Below are positions 52,696-61,690 of a DNA stretch of 64,000 nt, one piece after another; the stretch's first letter is position 1; every line of letters starts with the position of its first letter. The notes beneath the pieces are model-generated. The model saw nothing but the letters and a program-made list of their open reading frames with translations, ran no database searches and had not been told where the DNA came from. This DNA comes from Alphaproteobacteria bacterium. Lineage in GTDB: Bacteria > Pseudomonadota > Alphaproteobacteria > GCA-016699305. The translations under genes were made by a program, and so were the position numbers. The DNA is taken from NCBI GenBank assembly GCA_016699305.1, contig CP064970.1:124001-188000 (forward strand), written 5' to 3'.

Positions 52696-52707
52696 CCGTG
52701 CGCTCTC

Positions 52708-53367
52708 TTATTCTTCCGGATCTTCCATTGCGGGCAAGGGCGCAGGATTTTGCATGGGCTTGGGTGCTGGCACTGCCGTGCGCGGAGCCGGGGGCAGTGG
52801 GGCCGGAACAGCCGAACTGCTGGACGGCAGCGCGCTCGGTGCGCTCGGTGTTAGAGCTGGCGCTGGGGCGGGAACAGCCACAGGTGCCGCCGCAGGGGCA
52901 GGTGCCGCGCCTTCGCCTGATTTCTGACGACTGAAGACCACTTGGCCGATCAGGTCTTCTAATCTCATCGGAGGTTGTGTGCGCGTTAGCTTGCCGGTGC
53001 CGTCATTGGCGATCAGGTCTTCTTCCACGCCGATCTCAAGCGACAGATAGCGCCCACCCAGCAGACCTTCGCTGGCCACCACCGCCACCGTGTCGCTGGG
53101 AATGCGAATCTCGGGTGCCAGTGTAAAGCGCACATCTGCCAGGAAGGTCTTTGGATTCAGAACCTGGCTGGATATGGTGCCGACCTTGACGCCGTTGATG
53201 CGGACATCGCTGCCCATGTGCAGGCCTTCAATATTCGGGAAGGCGGCGGTGATCTCGTAGCCTTCCACTTTGCGCAGATCGGCGCTGCGATAGGCGAAGG
53301 ATAGGAAGAACGCGGCCACGGCCAGAACGACGGCGCCGATGACGGTTTCAATGACATTCCGTTTCAT
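52708..53367 (-). CDS. mlaD: MlaD-like MCE-domain phospholipid transport protein
   Basis: 219 residues: one N-terminal membrane helix (VIGAVVLAVAAFFLSFAY), an MCE domain (about 38-115, YEITAAFPNIEGLHMGSDVR, LLGGRYLSLEIG) and a Pro/Ala-rich tail of about 70 residues. MlaD forms a hexamer on the MlaFEDB transporter and keeps outer-membrane lipid asymmetry. The other Mla genes are not in the window, which is usual for this alphaproteobacterial locus. Confidence 0.93.
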   Translation of the reverse strand: MKRNVIETVIGAVVLAVAAFFLSFAYRSADLRKVEGYEITAAFPNIEGLHMGSDVRINGVKVGTISSQVLNPKTFLADVRFTLAPEIRIPSDTVAVVASEGLLGGRYLSLEIGVEEDLIANDGTGKLTRTQPPMRLEDLIGQVVFSRQKSGEGAAPAPAAAPVAVPAPAPALTPSAPSALPSSSSAVPAPLPPAPRTAVPAPKPMQNPAPLPAMEDPEE

Positions 53368-53373
53368 GAGGAT

Positions 53374-53820
53374 TTACCTTCCCTGGAGGGTGGAGGAAAC
53401 AGCCCTTTCGGACGCCGATGGTGCCGTGTCCGAAGGCGGTTGCCAAGTCTGAATATCAGCCGTACTGGCCGGACGTTGCCCGCTTGCCATAGGATGACCT
53501 GGCGGCAGCCAGGCACCGGGCAGGCCCGACAGATTGGGCCGATGGGATTTCAGCCAAGAATAATGGGATTCGCGCGGATCCAAGGGCACGTCCAGCGTGT
53601 GGTGCAGCCAACCATGCCATCGTGCCGGAACCGAACTAGAATCGGTCTCGCCAGGATAGATCACAAAGCGCCTCTCGCGCTGTCCGGGCCGTGTACGGCG
53701 GGCGCGGTAATAGCGATTGCCCGCCTCGTCCGTGCCGACCAGGCTGGCGCAAAGGCCAACCGCCAGCAGCGTACCGATTTGGGACAAACGCCGAATCCAA
53801 GAGAGTTTTCCAGTCATCAC
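53374..53820 (-). CDS. NDUFA12-like complex I accessory subunit
   Basis: 148 residues with the family signature LVGTDEAGNRYY, FVIYPGE and the conserved WHGWLHHTLD block, followed by a polar C-terminus. NDUFA12 (B17.2) is an accessory subunit of mitochondrial complex I also found in Alphaproteobacteria, and is strong lineage evidence. Start ATG at the complement of 53818-53820, or the second Met. It is first of the NDUFA12-mlaD-DUF2155 operon. Confidence 0.92.
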   Translation of the reverse strand: MMTGKLSWIRRLSQIGTLLAVGLCASLVGTDEAGNRYYRARRTRPGQRERRFVIYPGETDSSSVPARWHGWLHHTLDVPLDPRESHYSWLKSHRPNLSGLPGAWLPPGHPMASGQRPASTADIQTWQPPSDTAPSASERAVSSTLQGR

Positions 53821-53947
53821 GAAGCTTTATGACAGCCTCCGGCCTCGGGGGCAAGATGGCTGCGCAAAGGGGGTCGCCCAAAGGCTTGCAGTCTGCTATC
53901 GGTAACGGCGGGAAAAACGTTCATGAACAAGAAGGTCGCCGCTGCTC

Positions 53948-55738
53948 TTGACTACATCATCCACATCTTCCGCCGACCACCATCCCACGGAATCATGGCC
54001 CTTGCTGAAACGCATGGCCAAGACCTATTTGCGTCCTCATATCGGGACGCTGGTGGGGGCTTTGTTGCTGATGGCCGTGGCATCCTCCATGACGGCGGCC
54101 TGGGCCAAGCTGATGGAGATGATCTTTGACGGCTTCCAGTCGCGCCAGACGGATCGTTTGATCGAACTGAGCCTGATTATCCTAGGGTCCTTTGTGTTGC
54201 GCGGCTTGGCCACTTATGGCCACAGCGTGTTGATGAGCCATATCGGCCAGCGCGTGGTGGCCACCATCCAGAATCAGACTTATGGCCATTTGATGAATTC
54301 GGATTTGTCGTTTTTCCAGGATAACGCCTCGGGCACTTTGATTTCGCGCATGACCAATGACGTGGGCATCATGCGCAGCACGGTGGTGGAATGCCTGACG
54401 GGCAGCGTGCGCGGCGTGTTGACTCTGGCCTTTTTGATCGGCGTCATGTTTTGGCAGGATTGGCGCTTGGCGCTTGGCGCATCGCTGGTCTTTCCGTGGA
54501 CCGCGCTTTATGTGGCGCGCAAGGCCAAAAAACTGCGCCGCGTGGCCTCGCACACCCAGGCGGCGGTGGCCAGTTTTGCCGATGCCCTTAATCAGACCTT
54601 CCAAGGCATTCGACATGTCAAGGCCTATGGCATGGAATCGCATGAGCAGAACCGCGTGGGCGGTCTGACCGAGCGCATGTATGCGCTGGCCATGAAGGCC
54701 GCGCGCACCGCATCGGCCGCCGCGCCGATTACCGAAGTCTTTAGCGGCCTGACCATCGTTTTGGTCTTGCTGTACGGCGCGTGGCGCATCGGCGAGGGAC
54801 AAAGCACGGCGGGTGCCTTGTTGTCATTCATGACTGCCTTTTTGCTGGCCTATGAACCGATGAAGCGACTGGCGCGCGTCAATCCGCAGATGCAAGCGGG
54901 CATGGCGGCGGCTGAGCGCATTTTCGCCATGTTGGATACCGCGCCTCAGGTGGTGAATACGCCAGGGGCCAAGACTTTGCCGCCGGGTAAGCATGGCTTG
55001 AAGCTGGAGAAGGTCAGCTTTCTTTATGCCGATGGTAAACCGGCCCTGACAGAGGTGGATATCGACGTGCCGCCTGGCCGCACCGTCGCCTTGGTGGGAC
55101 CATCGGGGGCGGGTAAGTCCAGCGTCATCAGCCTGATCCTGCGTTTTTTCGATCCTCAGCAAGGCCGCTTGCTGATCGGCGGAACGGATATCCGCGATGT
55201 GACGCTGGAAAGCCTGCGCGGTCAGATCGCCTTGGTCAGTCAAGAGGCCGTCTTGTTCAACGAATCCGTGCGCACCAATATCGCCTATGGACGGCCAGGG
55301 GCCAGCGACGCGCAAATCGAACAAGCCGCCCGCTCTGCCAGCGCCCATGACTTTATCGCCGCCTTACCCCAAGGCTATGACACGGTGATCGGCGAGAACG
55401 GCTTATCGCTTTCCGGAGGTCAGCGTCAGCGTTTGACCATCGCCCGGGCCATGCTGCGCGACGCGCCCTTGTTGTTGTTGGACGAGGCCACATCGGCGCT
55501 GGACGCCGAATCCGAACGCGCCGTGCAGGCCGCTTTGCGTCAGTTGCAACAAGGCCGCACCACATTGGTGATCGCGCATCGGCCTTCGGCCTTGGCGGAT
55601 GCGGATTATGTCTATGTCCTGGACCATGGCCGCGTTGTCGAGCATGGGACGCCCGCCGAGCTTATGGGCGGCGGCGGGCTCTATGCGCGGCTTTATGGTC
55701 TGGGTAAACCCGCATCATCATCTGTTGATGGAGTCTGA
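53948..55738 (+). CDS. MsbA-like ABC exporter (fused membrane and ATPase domains)
   Basis: 596 residues: six membrane helices (about 30-330), then an ATPase domain with Walker A LVGPSGAGKSSV, signature LSGGQRQR, Walker B LLLLDEATSALD and H-loop IAHRPSAL. It is likely a lipid-A-core or other lipid flippase. The start is unclear: TTG 53948 is the longest, and the first in-frame ATG is 54014. An out-of-frame ATG at 53923 (MNKKVAAAL) precedes it, so a start shift is possible. It is followed by the hydrolase gene after 4 nt. Confidence 0.9.
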   Translation: MTTSSTSSADHHPTESWPLLKRMAKTYLRPHIGTLVGALLLMAVASSMTAAWAKLMEMIFDGFQSRQTDRLIELSLIILGSFVLRGLATYGHSVLMSHIGQRVVATIQNQTYGHLMNSDLSFFQDNASGTLISRMTNDVGIMRSTVVECLTGSVRGVLTLAFLIGVMFWQDWRLALGASLVFPWTALYVARKAKKLRRVASHTQAAVASFADALNQTFQGIRHVKAYGMESHEQNRVGGLTERMYALAMKAARTASAAAPITEVFSGLTIVLVLLYGAWRIGEGQSTAGALLSFMTAFLLAYEPMKRLARVNPQMQAGMAAAERIFAMLDTAPQVVNTPGAKTLPPGKHGLKLEKVSFLYADGKPALTEVDIDVPPGRTVALVGPSGAGKSSVISLILRFFDPQQGRLLIGGTDIRDVTLESLRGQIALVSQEAVLFNESVRTNIAYGRPGASDAQIEQAARSASAHDFIAALPQGYDTVIGENGLSLSGGQRQRLTIARAMLRDAPLLLLDEATSALDAESERAVQAALRQLQQGRTTLVIAHRPSALADADYVYVLDHGRVVEHGTPAELMGGGGLYARLYGLGKPASSSVDGV

Positions 55739-55742
55739 TTCG

Positions 55743-56597
55743 ATGTCCTCTTCTCGTTCCTTTGTGTCTCGGTTTATGGCGACAGGCTGGGCGCGGTTTC
55801 TGCTGGCGGCCTTGGCGCTTTACCTGTTGGCCGTGGCGGGGCTGACCTTGGCGCAACGTCACTTGATATTCCTGCCCGAACCGCGCGCCTTTTCCATCGA
55901 GAAATGGCGCCCCTTGCCGGTCGAAGTGATCCCAGTCACCACGCCCGACGGGCTTACGATCTCCAGTTGGCATGTCCAGGCCGAGGATTCCGCCCGTCCC
56001 ACGATCGTCCTATTCCACGGCAATGGCGGCAATCCCGATGGTCGCCTGGATAAAGTGACGCCGTGGCTGAATGCGGGCTATGGCGTGGTCGTGGCGGGGT
56101 ATCGCGGCTATGGCGGCAATCCGGGCCAGCCCAGCGAGGAAGCCTTGACCGCCGATGCGTGGCTTTTGTTGGACAGACTGGCGCAGCGCGGCATTGCCGG
56201 AGCATCGCTGATTCTATACGGCGAGTCTTTGGGCACCGGCCTGGCTGTTGCCATGGCGACTGAGCGTTCGGTGGCGGCGCTGGTTCTGGAATCGCCATAT
56301 ACCTCGCTGGCGGATGCGGCATCGCATCATTATCCGCTTGTGCCGGTCAGTTGGCTGTTATGGGATCGCTTTGATTCTCTTTCGCGCATCGGACAGATCA
56401 AGGCCCCGCTGTTGATCCTGCATGGCGAGGCGGATGATGTGGTGCCGGTGAAACTGGGCCGCCAGTTGTTCGAGGCCGCGCGCCAGCCCAAGCAAGGCAT
56501 TTTTCTGCCCGGGCTGGGGCATAACGATCTGTTGGCTCCCGAGACTCAGTTGATGGTGCTGGATTTCCTCAAACCGCTGCCCGACGCCACAAGATGA
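55743..56597 (+). CDS. Alpha/beta hydrolase, membrane-anchored
   Basis: 284 residues from ATG 55743 (GGAG at 55730-55733; ATG 55728 is possible). An N-terminal membrane helix (FLLAALALYLLAVAGLTLA) is followed by a BEM46-like hydrolase domain: HGNGGNPDGR oxyanion region, nucleophile Ser in YGESLGTG, Asp in HGEADDVVP and His in GLGHNDL. Substrate unknown. It overlaps the YejF-like start by 4 nt, and its N-terminal anchor suggests a periplasmic or membrane-surface catalytic domain. Confidence 0.88.
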   Translation: MSSSRSFVSRFMATGWARFLLAALALYLLAVAGLTLAQRHLIFLPEPRAFSIEKWRPLPVEVIPVTTPDGLTISSWHVQAEDSARPTIVLFHGNGGNPDGRLDKVTPWLNAGYGVVVAGYRGYGGNPGQPSEEALTADAWLLLDRLAQRGIAGASLILYGESLGTGLAVAMATERSVAALVLESPYTSLADAASHHYPLVPVSWLLWDRFDSLSRIGQIKAPLLILHGEADDVVPVKLGRQLFEAARQPKQGIFLPGLGHNDLLAPETQLMVLDFLKPLPDATR

Positions 56598-58207
56598 GCG
56601 GTATGCCCGATTCTCCGTTGTTGGAAGTGCGCGACCTGGCCGTGGATTTCGCCACGCCGGGCGGGACGGTCCAGGCCGTGCGCGGGGTCAGTTTCTCGGT
56701 GCATCGGGGCGATACGCTGGCTTTGGTAGGCGAGTCGGGGTCGGGTAAATCCGTGACGGCTCTTTCCTTGATGAATCTTCTGCCCCAAGGTTCGGGCTGT
56801 GTTCGCCACGGCAGCATTTTGTTTAAGGGGCAGGATTTGGCTTTCGCCACGCAAACGCAGTGGCAAGAATTGCGCGGCAATCGCATGGCCATGATCTTTC
56901 AAGAACCCATGACCTCGCTCAATCCCTTGCATCGCGTAGGAAGGCAGATCGCGGAAAGTCTGATTTTGCATAAAAGGCTGGATAAGAACGCTGCTCGGGC
57001 CAAAGTGGCCGAGCTGTTGCGCCTGGTGGGGTTGGAGGATGCGGGCCGGTTCATGTCGGCCTATCCGCACCAATTATCGGGTGGACAGCGGCAACGTGTG
57101 ATGATCGCCATGGCACTGGCCAACGATCCTGATTTGTTGATCGCGGACGAGCCGACCACGGCGCTGGACGTGACGGTGCAGGCGCAGATTCTGGATCTGT
57201 TGCTGGAACTGCGTCAGCGTTTCGGCATGGCTCTGTTGATGATCACCCATGACCTGAATATCGTGCGCCGCTTGGCCGACCGGCTATGCGTGATGCGTCA
57301 GGGGCAGATTGTCGAACAAGGGGCATCCGCGCCGATTTTCACTTCGCCTCAGCATGATTACACCAAGGCCTTGCTGGCCGCCCAACCGGGCCTGGCCCCG
57401 CCGCCGCCTGCCGCCCCTACGCCCGAGATTCTGGCGACAGAAGACTTGCGGGTGCATTTTCCCGTTTTGCGCGGCGTGCTGCGTCGTCCGGTGGATCATG
57501 TGCGGGCGGTGGACGGCGTATCGCTGCAATTGCATGCCGGACGCACTTTGGGCGTGGTGGGCGAGTCCGGATCGGGCAAGACGACCTTGGGGCTTGCCCT
57601 TTTGCGTCTGATCGACAGCCAAGGCCCCATACGCTTTGAGGGTCAGGCGATCCAGGATTTGAAGGGCAAGGCCCTGCGCCCCATGCGCCAGCGCATGCAG
57701 ATCGTCTTCCAAGACCCCTATGGCGCGCTTAGCCCGCGCATGACGGTGGGGCAGATCGTGGCCGAGGGCATGGAGATTCATGATATCGGCACCCCCGCCC
57801 AGCGGGAAGACAAGGTCATCGAAACCTTGCGCCGCGTGGGACTGGACCCACAGGCGCGGCATCGTTATCCGCATGAATTCTCGGGCGGTCAGCGTCAGCG
57901 CGTGGCCATCGCCCGCGCCTTGGTTCTGCAGCCGCGCTTGATCGTCCTGGACGAGCCGACCTCGGCCCTTGACGTGTCCATCCAGGCGCAAATCGTGGGC
58001 CTGTTGCGTGATCTGCAAACCCAGATGGGCTTGGCCTATCTGTTCATCAGCCATGACCTGCGCGTCGTGCGCGCCCTGGCCCATGACGTGATGGTGATGA
58101 AAGACGGGCGCGTGGTGGAATCCGGCCCTGCCGACCAGATATTCAACGCCCCGCAACAACCCTATACGCAAACTTTGTTCAAGGCCGCCTATCTGAACGC
58201 GGGGTGA
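56594..58207 (+). CDS. yejF: Double ATP-binding protein of peptide/microcin-type ABC importer
   Basis: 537 residues with two complete ATPase halves, each with Walker A GESGSGK(S/T), signature SGGQRQR and Walker B (LIADEP, LIVLDEP), as in YejF of the Yej oligopeptide importer. The YejA, B and E genes are not next to it, so the partners are elsewhere. ATG 56594 overlaps the hydrolase stop (ATGA). Confidence 0.88.
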   Translation: MSGMPDSPLLEVRDLAVDFATPGGTVQAVRGVSFSVHRGDTLALVGESGSGKSVTALSLMNLLPQGSGCVRHGSILFKGQDLAFATQTQWQELRGNRMAMIFQEPMTSLNPLHRVGRQIAESLILHKRLDKNAARAKVAELLRLVGLEDAGRFMSAYPHQLSGGQRQRVMIAMALANDPDLLIADEPTTALDVTVQAQILDLLLELRQRFGMALLMITHDLNIVRRLADRLCVMRQGQIVEQGASAPIFTSPQHDYTKALLAAQPGLAPPPPAAPTPEILATEDLRVHFPVLRGVLRRPVDHVRAVDGVSLQLHAGRTLGVVGESGSGKTTLGLALLRLIDSQGPIRFEGQAIQDLKGKALRPMRQRMQIVFQDPYGALSPRMTVGQIVAEGMEIHDIGTPAQREDKVIETLRRVGLDPQARHRYPHEFSGGQRQRVAIARALVLQPRLIVLDEPTSALDVSIQAQIVGLLRDLQTQMGLAYLFISHDLRVVRALAHDVMVMKDGRVVESGPADQIFNAPQQPYTQTLFKAAYLNAG

Positions 58208-58278
58208 TGTGATCGTTCAAGGTTCGAACTTTGCTATAGGCCATGAATATGATGATGTGCTGGATGGGATGATTGCGG

Positions 58279-59016
58279 CTATTCGCCGTCATAATATGAT
58301 CTTAGATCGCTTGGTATCTGGCATTTTCTTAGAACATATTGGCTGCATATCCTTGGCTGCTTAAAAATAAGGAATATATTCAGAATTGTTATCAATATAG
58401 TCGTAAAGATATATATTTCTTTATTATAAGTAAAGATCATATAAAATATATATATAGAAGACATCAACGAAAAAAATAATATTAACAGTAATATTGTATC
58501 AATAATATTCAATATGAAGAAGTAACCATCAAGTATGATGGAGCCATCATCTGGATATTTATATATATGCTTATATGATATACCCCCTTTTATACATATA
58601 TCGTACAATGGAGAGGATGTTATTACATTCGTAACAAACCCTGATTTTTGAGGAATTTCTTCAGGTAGAAACGAAATTTTGTTATCATCTCTACTTATCC
58701 ATTGTTCTAGATGAACATTATTCGTGTGAATCTTGGAATGGAAGCCCCTGGAAAGATTTATACTAATACACTCCGTTATGTCGGATTTCTCAATTTTTGC
58801 ACCCGGATTCCAAATAGCTACAACTGTCATGTATTTGTATTCATCTGAGCCGCCTTTGGATGGTAGCTCATAACGTCTCTTTTTGTAGAAAAGAAATTTA
58901 GGTTTTTTTGACAAAAAAAACCTGCATGCCCATGCAGAAACGCCAGCTATTACTAGAACAACCAGGCCGGATATTATCTGCGGAACTACATTTTCAAGGA
59001 AAATATTTCCCGTCAT
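58279..59016 (-). CDS. AT-rich orphan membrane protein
   Basis: 245 residues. GAGGT lies upstream of the ATG (complement of 59014-59016). One N-terminal helix (IISGLVVLVIAGVSAWAC), a polar middle with beta pattern (about 50-160), then two or three C-terminal helices (IIDTILLLILFFSLMSSIYIF and more). The region is visibly rich in ATA, TAT and AAT, unlike both neighbours, so it is likely a recent acquisition. I recognise no family. The layout, with a small soluble middle and terminal helices, recalls membrane effectors of defence systems, but no partner is present. Confidence 0.7.
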   Translation of the reverse strand: MTGNIFLENVVPQIISGLVVLVIAGVSAWACRFFLSKKPKFLFYKKRRYELPSKGGSDEYKYMTVVAIWNPGAKIEKSDITECISINLSRGFHSKIHTNNVHLEQWISRDDNKISFLPEEIPQKSGFVTNVITSSPLYDICIKGGISYKHIYKYPDDGSIILDGYFFILNIIDTILLLILFFSLMSSIYIFYMIFTYNKEIYIFTTILITILNIFLIFKQPRICSQYVLRKCQIPSDLRSYYDGE

Positions 59017-59389
59017 ATAGCTACCTCTCTATCTTTTTCAACACCGGGAGGCCGATGTTCTTAAAGGCATGTTGGGGCAGAAGATGGTTGTGCATGCTCT
59101 TGAAGACCAGTCCAAGGTGTTTCATTAAAGCGATCCAGCATAAATCATGTTTCCTTACAAACAAGGGAACACAGAGACACGATGGATAATGACCGAGTGT
59201 AATATGCATGATTCCATTCGTGTTGTGCAAGTGATCAAATGAATAGAAATGACGGCCGTTACAGTAACGCGCGTTATCATTTTTTGTATTTGCAAAGAAT
59301 ATCGAACCTATTCTGCGTCTTCAGCAAGAATCCTAATTAGTTACGAATGTAATTCCATAGGACCCAGGCAAACCTGTCCTAGTACCGTA
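59017..59389. other. 373-nt gap without a supported gene
   Basis: No open frame here has a ribosome site or protein-like composition; a 69-codon minus-strand frame (59021-59230) looks random. It may hold the promoter of the 58279 gene and the terminator region of the P450 gene. AT-rich at its left end, near neighbouring composition at its right end. Confidence 0.6.
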
Positions 59390-60817
59390 TCAACGCTGCC
59401 TAATCCTCAAACGCAGATTCCGGCTTGGGCGCAGCACCACGGCGGCCAGGGGACGAACGGGACGCTTGTTGATTGGAGCAAATTCAAAGCGGCGCGCCAG
59501 CATGGCCAATAGCAGAACCGACTCCAACTCGGCCAGCCTTGCGCCGATGCATATGCGTGGCCCGCCGCCGAATGGGAAATAGGCGCTTTTCGCGGCAAGG
59601 GCCTGTGCTCCCATGAAGCGGGATGGGTCAAAGCGTTCGGGATGCGGCCATAGGCCGGGATGCTGGTGCAGGGCATGGATGCATCCCATCACGGTTGTCC
59701 CTTGGGGAACTCTGACTCGTCCATGGCCGGGGAACGGTACCAAGTCGTCTTGCGTTGCTTGGCGCGAGATTGTCCATACGGGGGGATAAAGCCGCATGGA
59801 TTCTTGCAAGACCGCATAGGTATAGGGCAGATCCGATAATAGGGTTTCGGCACGAGCTAGGTCATTGGATGACAAGAAATCTTCGGCCTCTTGCGCCATG
59901 GCATCCGCCACTTTCGGATGCTGGGCCATCAGCATCAGCGTCCAGGATAGGGCCTGGATGGTCGTGTCAAAGCTGGCGACCATGAAGAATAAGACTTGGT
60001 CGCGCAGGAAACGCGCATTCCGATCTCCGTTGTCGCAAGCGGCGATCAGCCGCGCTAACAAGTCGTTTCCTGCCGTTGTTTGGCGGCGGCGCGCGTCGAT
60101 GATCTCTTGCGCCTTGCGGCGCAGCAGTGCCAAGGCACCCTTGCATGGCGGCAGTGCCAACGCCCATTCTTGCGGCAGGGTCATGGGCGACCACATGCGA
60201 AACTCCGTCTCGCGCAGCAAGATCATGCTGGCTCGCGCAAGGGCAGGGGAGTCTTGGCACTGATGGCCGAATAATCCTTGAAGCGCGATACTCATGACGG
60301 CGGCGGCAAGGTCGGGCGCTATCGCCACGGGCTTGCCGGTATCGGTCTCTCCCGCCCAGCGTCTCACCAGATAGTCACCCGCCGATTGAATGGCGGGGAT
60401 CAGGGCTTGGAGTTGCGCTTGGGCGAATGCCGGTGCCGCGCCGCGACGTTGCGACCGCCAAGATTCGCCCTCGGCGATCAACAGGCTGTCGCCGATCACG
60501 GGGCGGAAAGGCTCATAGAACGGGCTTTTTCGGTAAACTTGCGCGGCGTCTTGCAGCACATGCCGCATGGCGATGGGATGGTTCAGCACCAACATGCGTT
60601 GGCCGCGCGCCTCCAGCCATACCACCTCGGTTGATCGAGTCAGGCGCTGGAAGAATTTCAAACGATCAAGCGTCAGATTCAGCATCAAGCCCCAGCCGCG
60701 CCGATTGGCGGGAATAGAGGCGGGGGGATTTAAGATGGGGCCTGTCTGGTTCTCGTTCTCGGCTTCGGTATCGGTTTGTGTCCAGCTTTGCTGTCTATGC
60801 GCAACGGGGCACGGCAT
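59390..60817 (-). CDS. Cytochrome P450
   Basis: 475 residues. The I-helix motif is ASFDTTIQAL, the K-helix ExxR is ESMRLYP, and the haem loop is FPFGGGPRICIGARLAE with the Cys ligand. It has no membrane anchor, so it is a soluble bacterial P450. Its start overlaps the luxI-like stop by 23 nt in another frame, implying coupled translation after the AHL synthase. Redox partners are not nearby. The substrate is unknown; fatty-acyl oxidation linked to signal synthesis is an inference from the operon. Confidence 0.93.
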   Translation of the reverse strand: MPCPVAHRQQSWTQTDTEAENENQTGPILNPPASIPANRRGWGLMLNLTLDRLKFFQRLTRSTEVVWLEARGQRMLVLNHPIAMRHVLQDAAQVYRKSPFYEPFRPVIGDSLLIAEGESWRSQRRGAAPAFAQAQLQALIPAIQSAGDYLVRRWAGETDTGKPVAIAPDLAAAVMSIALQGLFGHQCQDSPALARASMILLRETEFRMWSPMTLPQEWALALPPCKGALALLRRKAQEIIDARRRQTTAGNDLLARLIAACDNGDRNARFLRDQVLFFMVASFDTTIQALSWTLMLMAQHPKVADAMAQEAEDFLSSNDLARAETLLSDLPYTYAVLQESMRLYPPVWTISRQATQDDLVPFPGHGRVRVPQGTTVMGCIHALHQHPGLWPHPERFDPSRFMGAQALAAKSAYFPFGGGPRICIGARLAELESVLLLAMLARRFEFAPINKRPVRPLAAVVLRPSRNLRLRIRQR

Positions 60818-61475
60818 CCGATGATCCTTTCTTTCTCAATGCCCAGGCTTGTGCGGGCAAATCATCGGGATGCAGCACAGGATGCGCAAAGCCCAGATGG
60901 CGGCGTAGGTCTTTGCTTTGCTCGGGCGGCATGAGGAAACGCGCGGCCACGCATTCATAGTTTCCCACTTTTTGCGCGGGACCCACCCAATCGGGCTGAT
61001 AACCAAGACGGCTTGCCAGTCGCAGCATGGATACCTCGCATGCGGTCCATATCTCGCGCAGTTGCATCAAGGCCGAGAAATCGCATAAGGCGGCGATCAT
61101 CTCACGCAGCGCCGCGCTGGATTCGGCCAGACTGACCCGGCCTTCCCCGTGCCGCTCGACGACAAAGCGGCTGGCTTCCCAGGCGGCGGGATCGCGGGGC
61201 ATGGGCTGATGGGCGGGCAACAAATGCCCAAACACGTCGCCCAGCATCGTCGTGCCGGTACTGGGCAACAGCCGCCAGCAGCCGCGCACTTCTTTGCGCT
61301 GATTCAAGGACAGAAGGTAAAGAGTGTCGGGCAGGTCATATTGATCGACCTCTAACCCCCGTTGCACCGATACATCCCATTTCAGTTGTTCGCGCAGCAC
61401 GCGCGCGCGCAATCGGTGCATTTGAAATAAAAGGTCGGATTTGCCGCTTTGCCCTGTCATCACAATTTCGATCAT
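60795..61475 (-). CDS. LuxI-family acyl-homoserine-lactone synthase
   Basis: 226 residues from ATG at the complement of 61473-61475 (AGGGA upstream; a 22-codon extension to 61541 is rejected). LuxI-family features are the N-terminal LRARVLREQLKWDVSV, the E-x-D-x-YD motif (EVDQYDLPDTLYLL), GCWRLLPSTGTTML and WEASRFVV. It makes an N-acyl-homoserine lactone from SAM and acyl carrier. No luxR gene lies in the window, so the receptor is elsewhere or absent. It is divergent from the rhomboid gene over a 215-nt gap. Confidence 0.9.
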   Translation of the reverse strand: MIEIVMTGQSGKSDLLFQMHRLRARVLREQLKWDVSVQRGLEVDQYDLPDTLYLLSLNQRKEVRGCWRLLPSTGTTMLGDVFGHLLPAHQPMPRDPAAWEASRFVVERHGEGRVSLAESSAALREMIAALCDFSALMQLREIWTACEVSMLRLASRLGYQPDWVGPAQKVGNYECVAARFLMPPEQSKDLRRHLGFAHPVLHPDDLPAQAWALRKKGSSDAVPRCA

Positions 61476-61561
61476 CGGGATTATCCCTTGGCTGAAAAGA
61501 ATGAGGATGCATGTATTTTCATAAATCCAAAGGCGGGGCATGATCCATGAAAACAGGGGAA

Positions 61562-61571
61562 TAACTAGTTA
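61562..61571. promoter_or_regulatory. 10-bp palindrome in luxI/rhomboid intergenic region
   Basis: TAACTAGTTA, a perfect palindrome about 87 nt upstream of the luxI-like start and 119 nt upstream of the rhomboid start. It does not match a lux box; possible operator of either gene. Confidence 0.3.
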
Positions 61572-61690
61572 CCATCGTATTTGTATTTGTGATGCGAAGG
61601 CATGCGGTTATGAGTACGATTGTATGCTTATTTCCATTCGCAAACCAACTGTGCCAGATGCTCGATCCACCGACATAAAGAGGTATTTCA

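Noticed and set aside
53923..54129. 68-codon plus-strand frame with ATG before the ABC exporter
   Set aside because: Out of frame with the exporter and no domain; may only bear on exporter start choice.
59021..59230. 69-codon minus-strand frame, possible transposase remnant
   Set aside because: No conserved motif or ribosome site, composition not protein-like.
61476..61690. lux box upstream of luxI
   Set aside because: No ~20-bp ACCTG-type inverted repeat; only a 10-bp TAACTAGTTA palindrome was seen.
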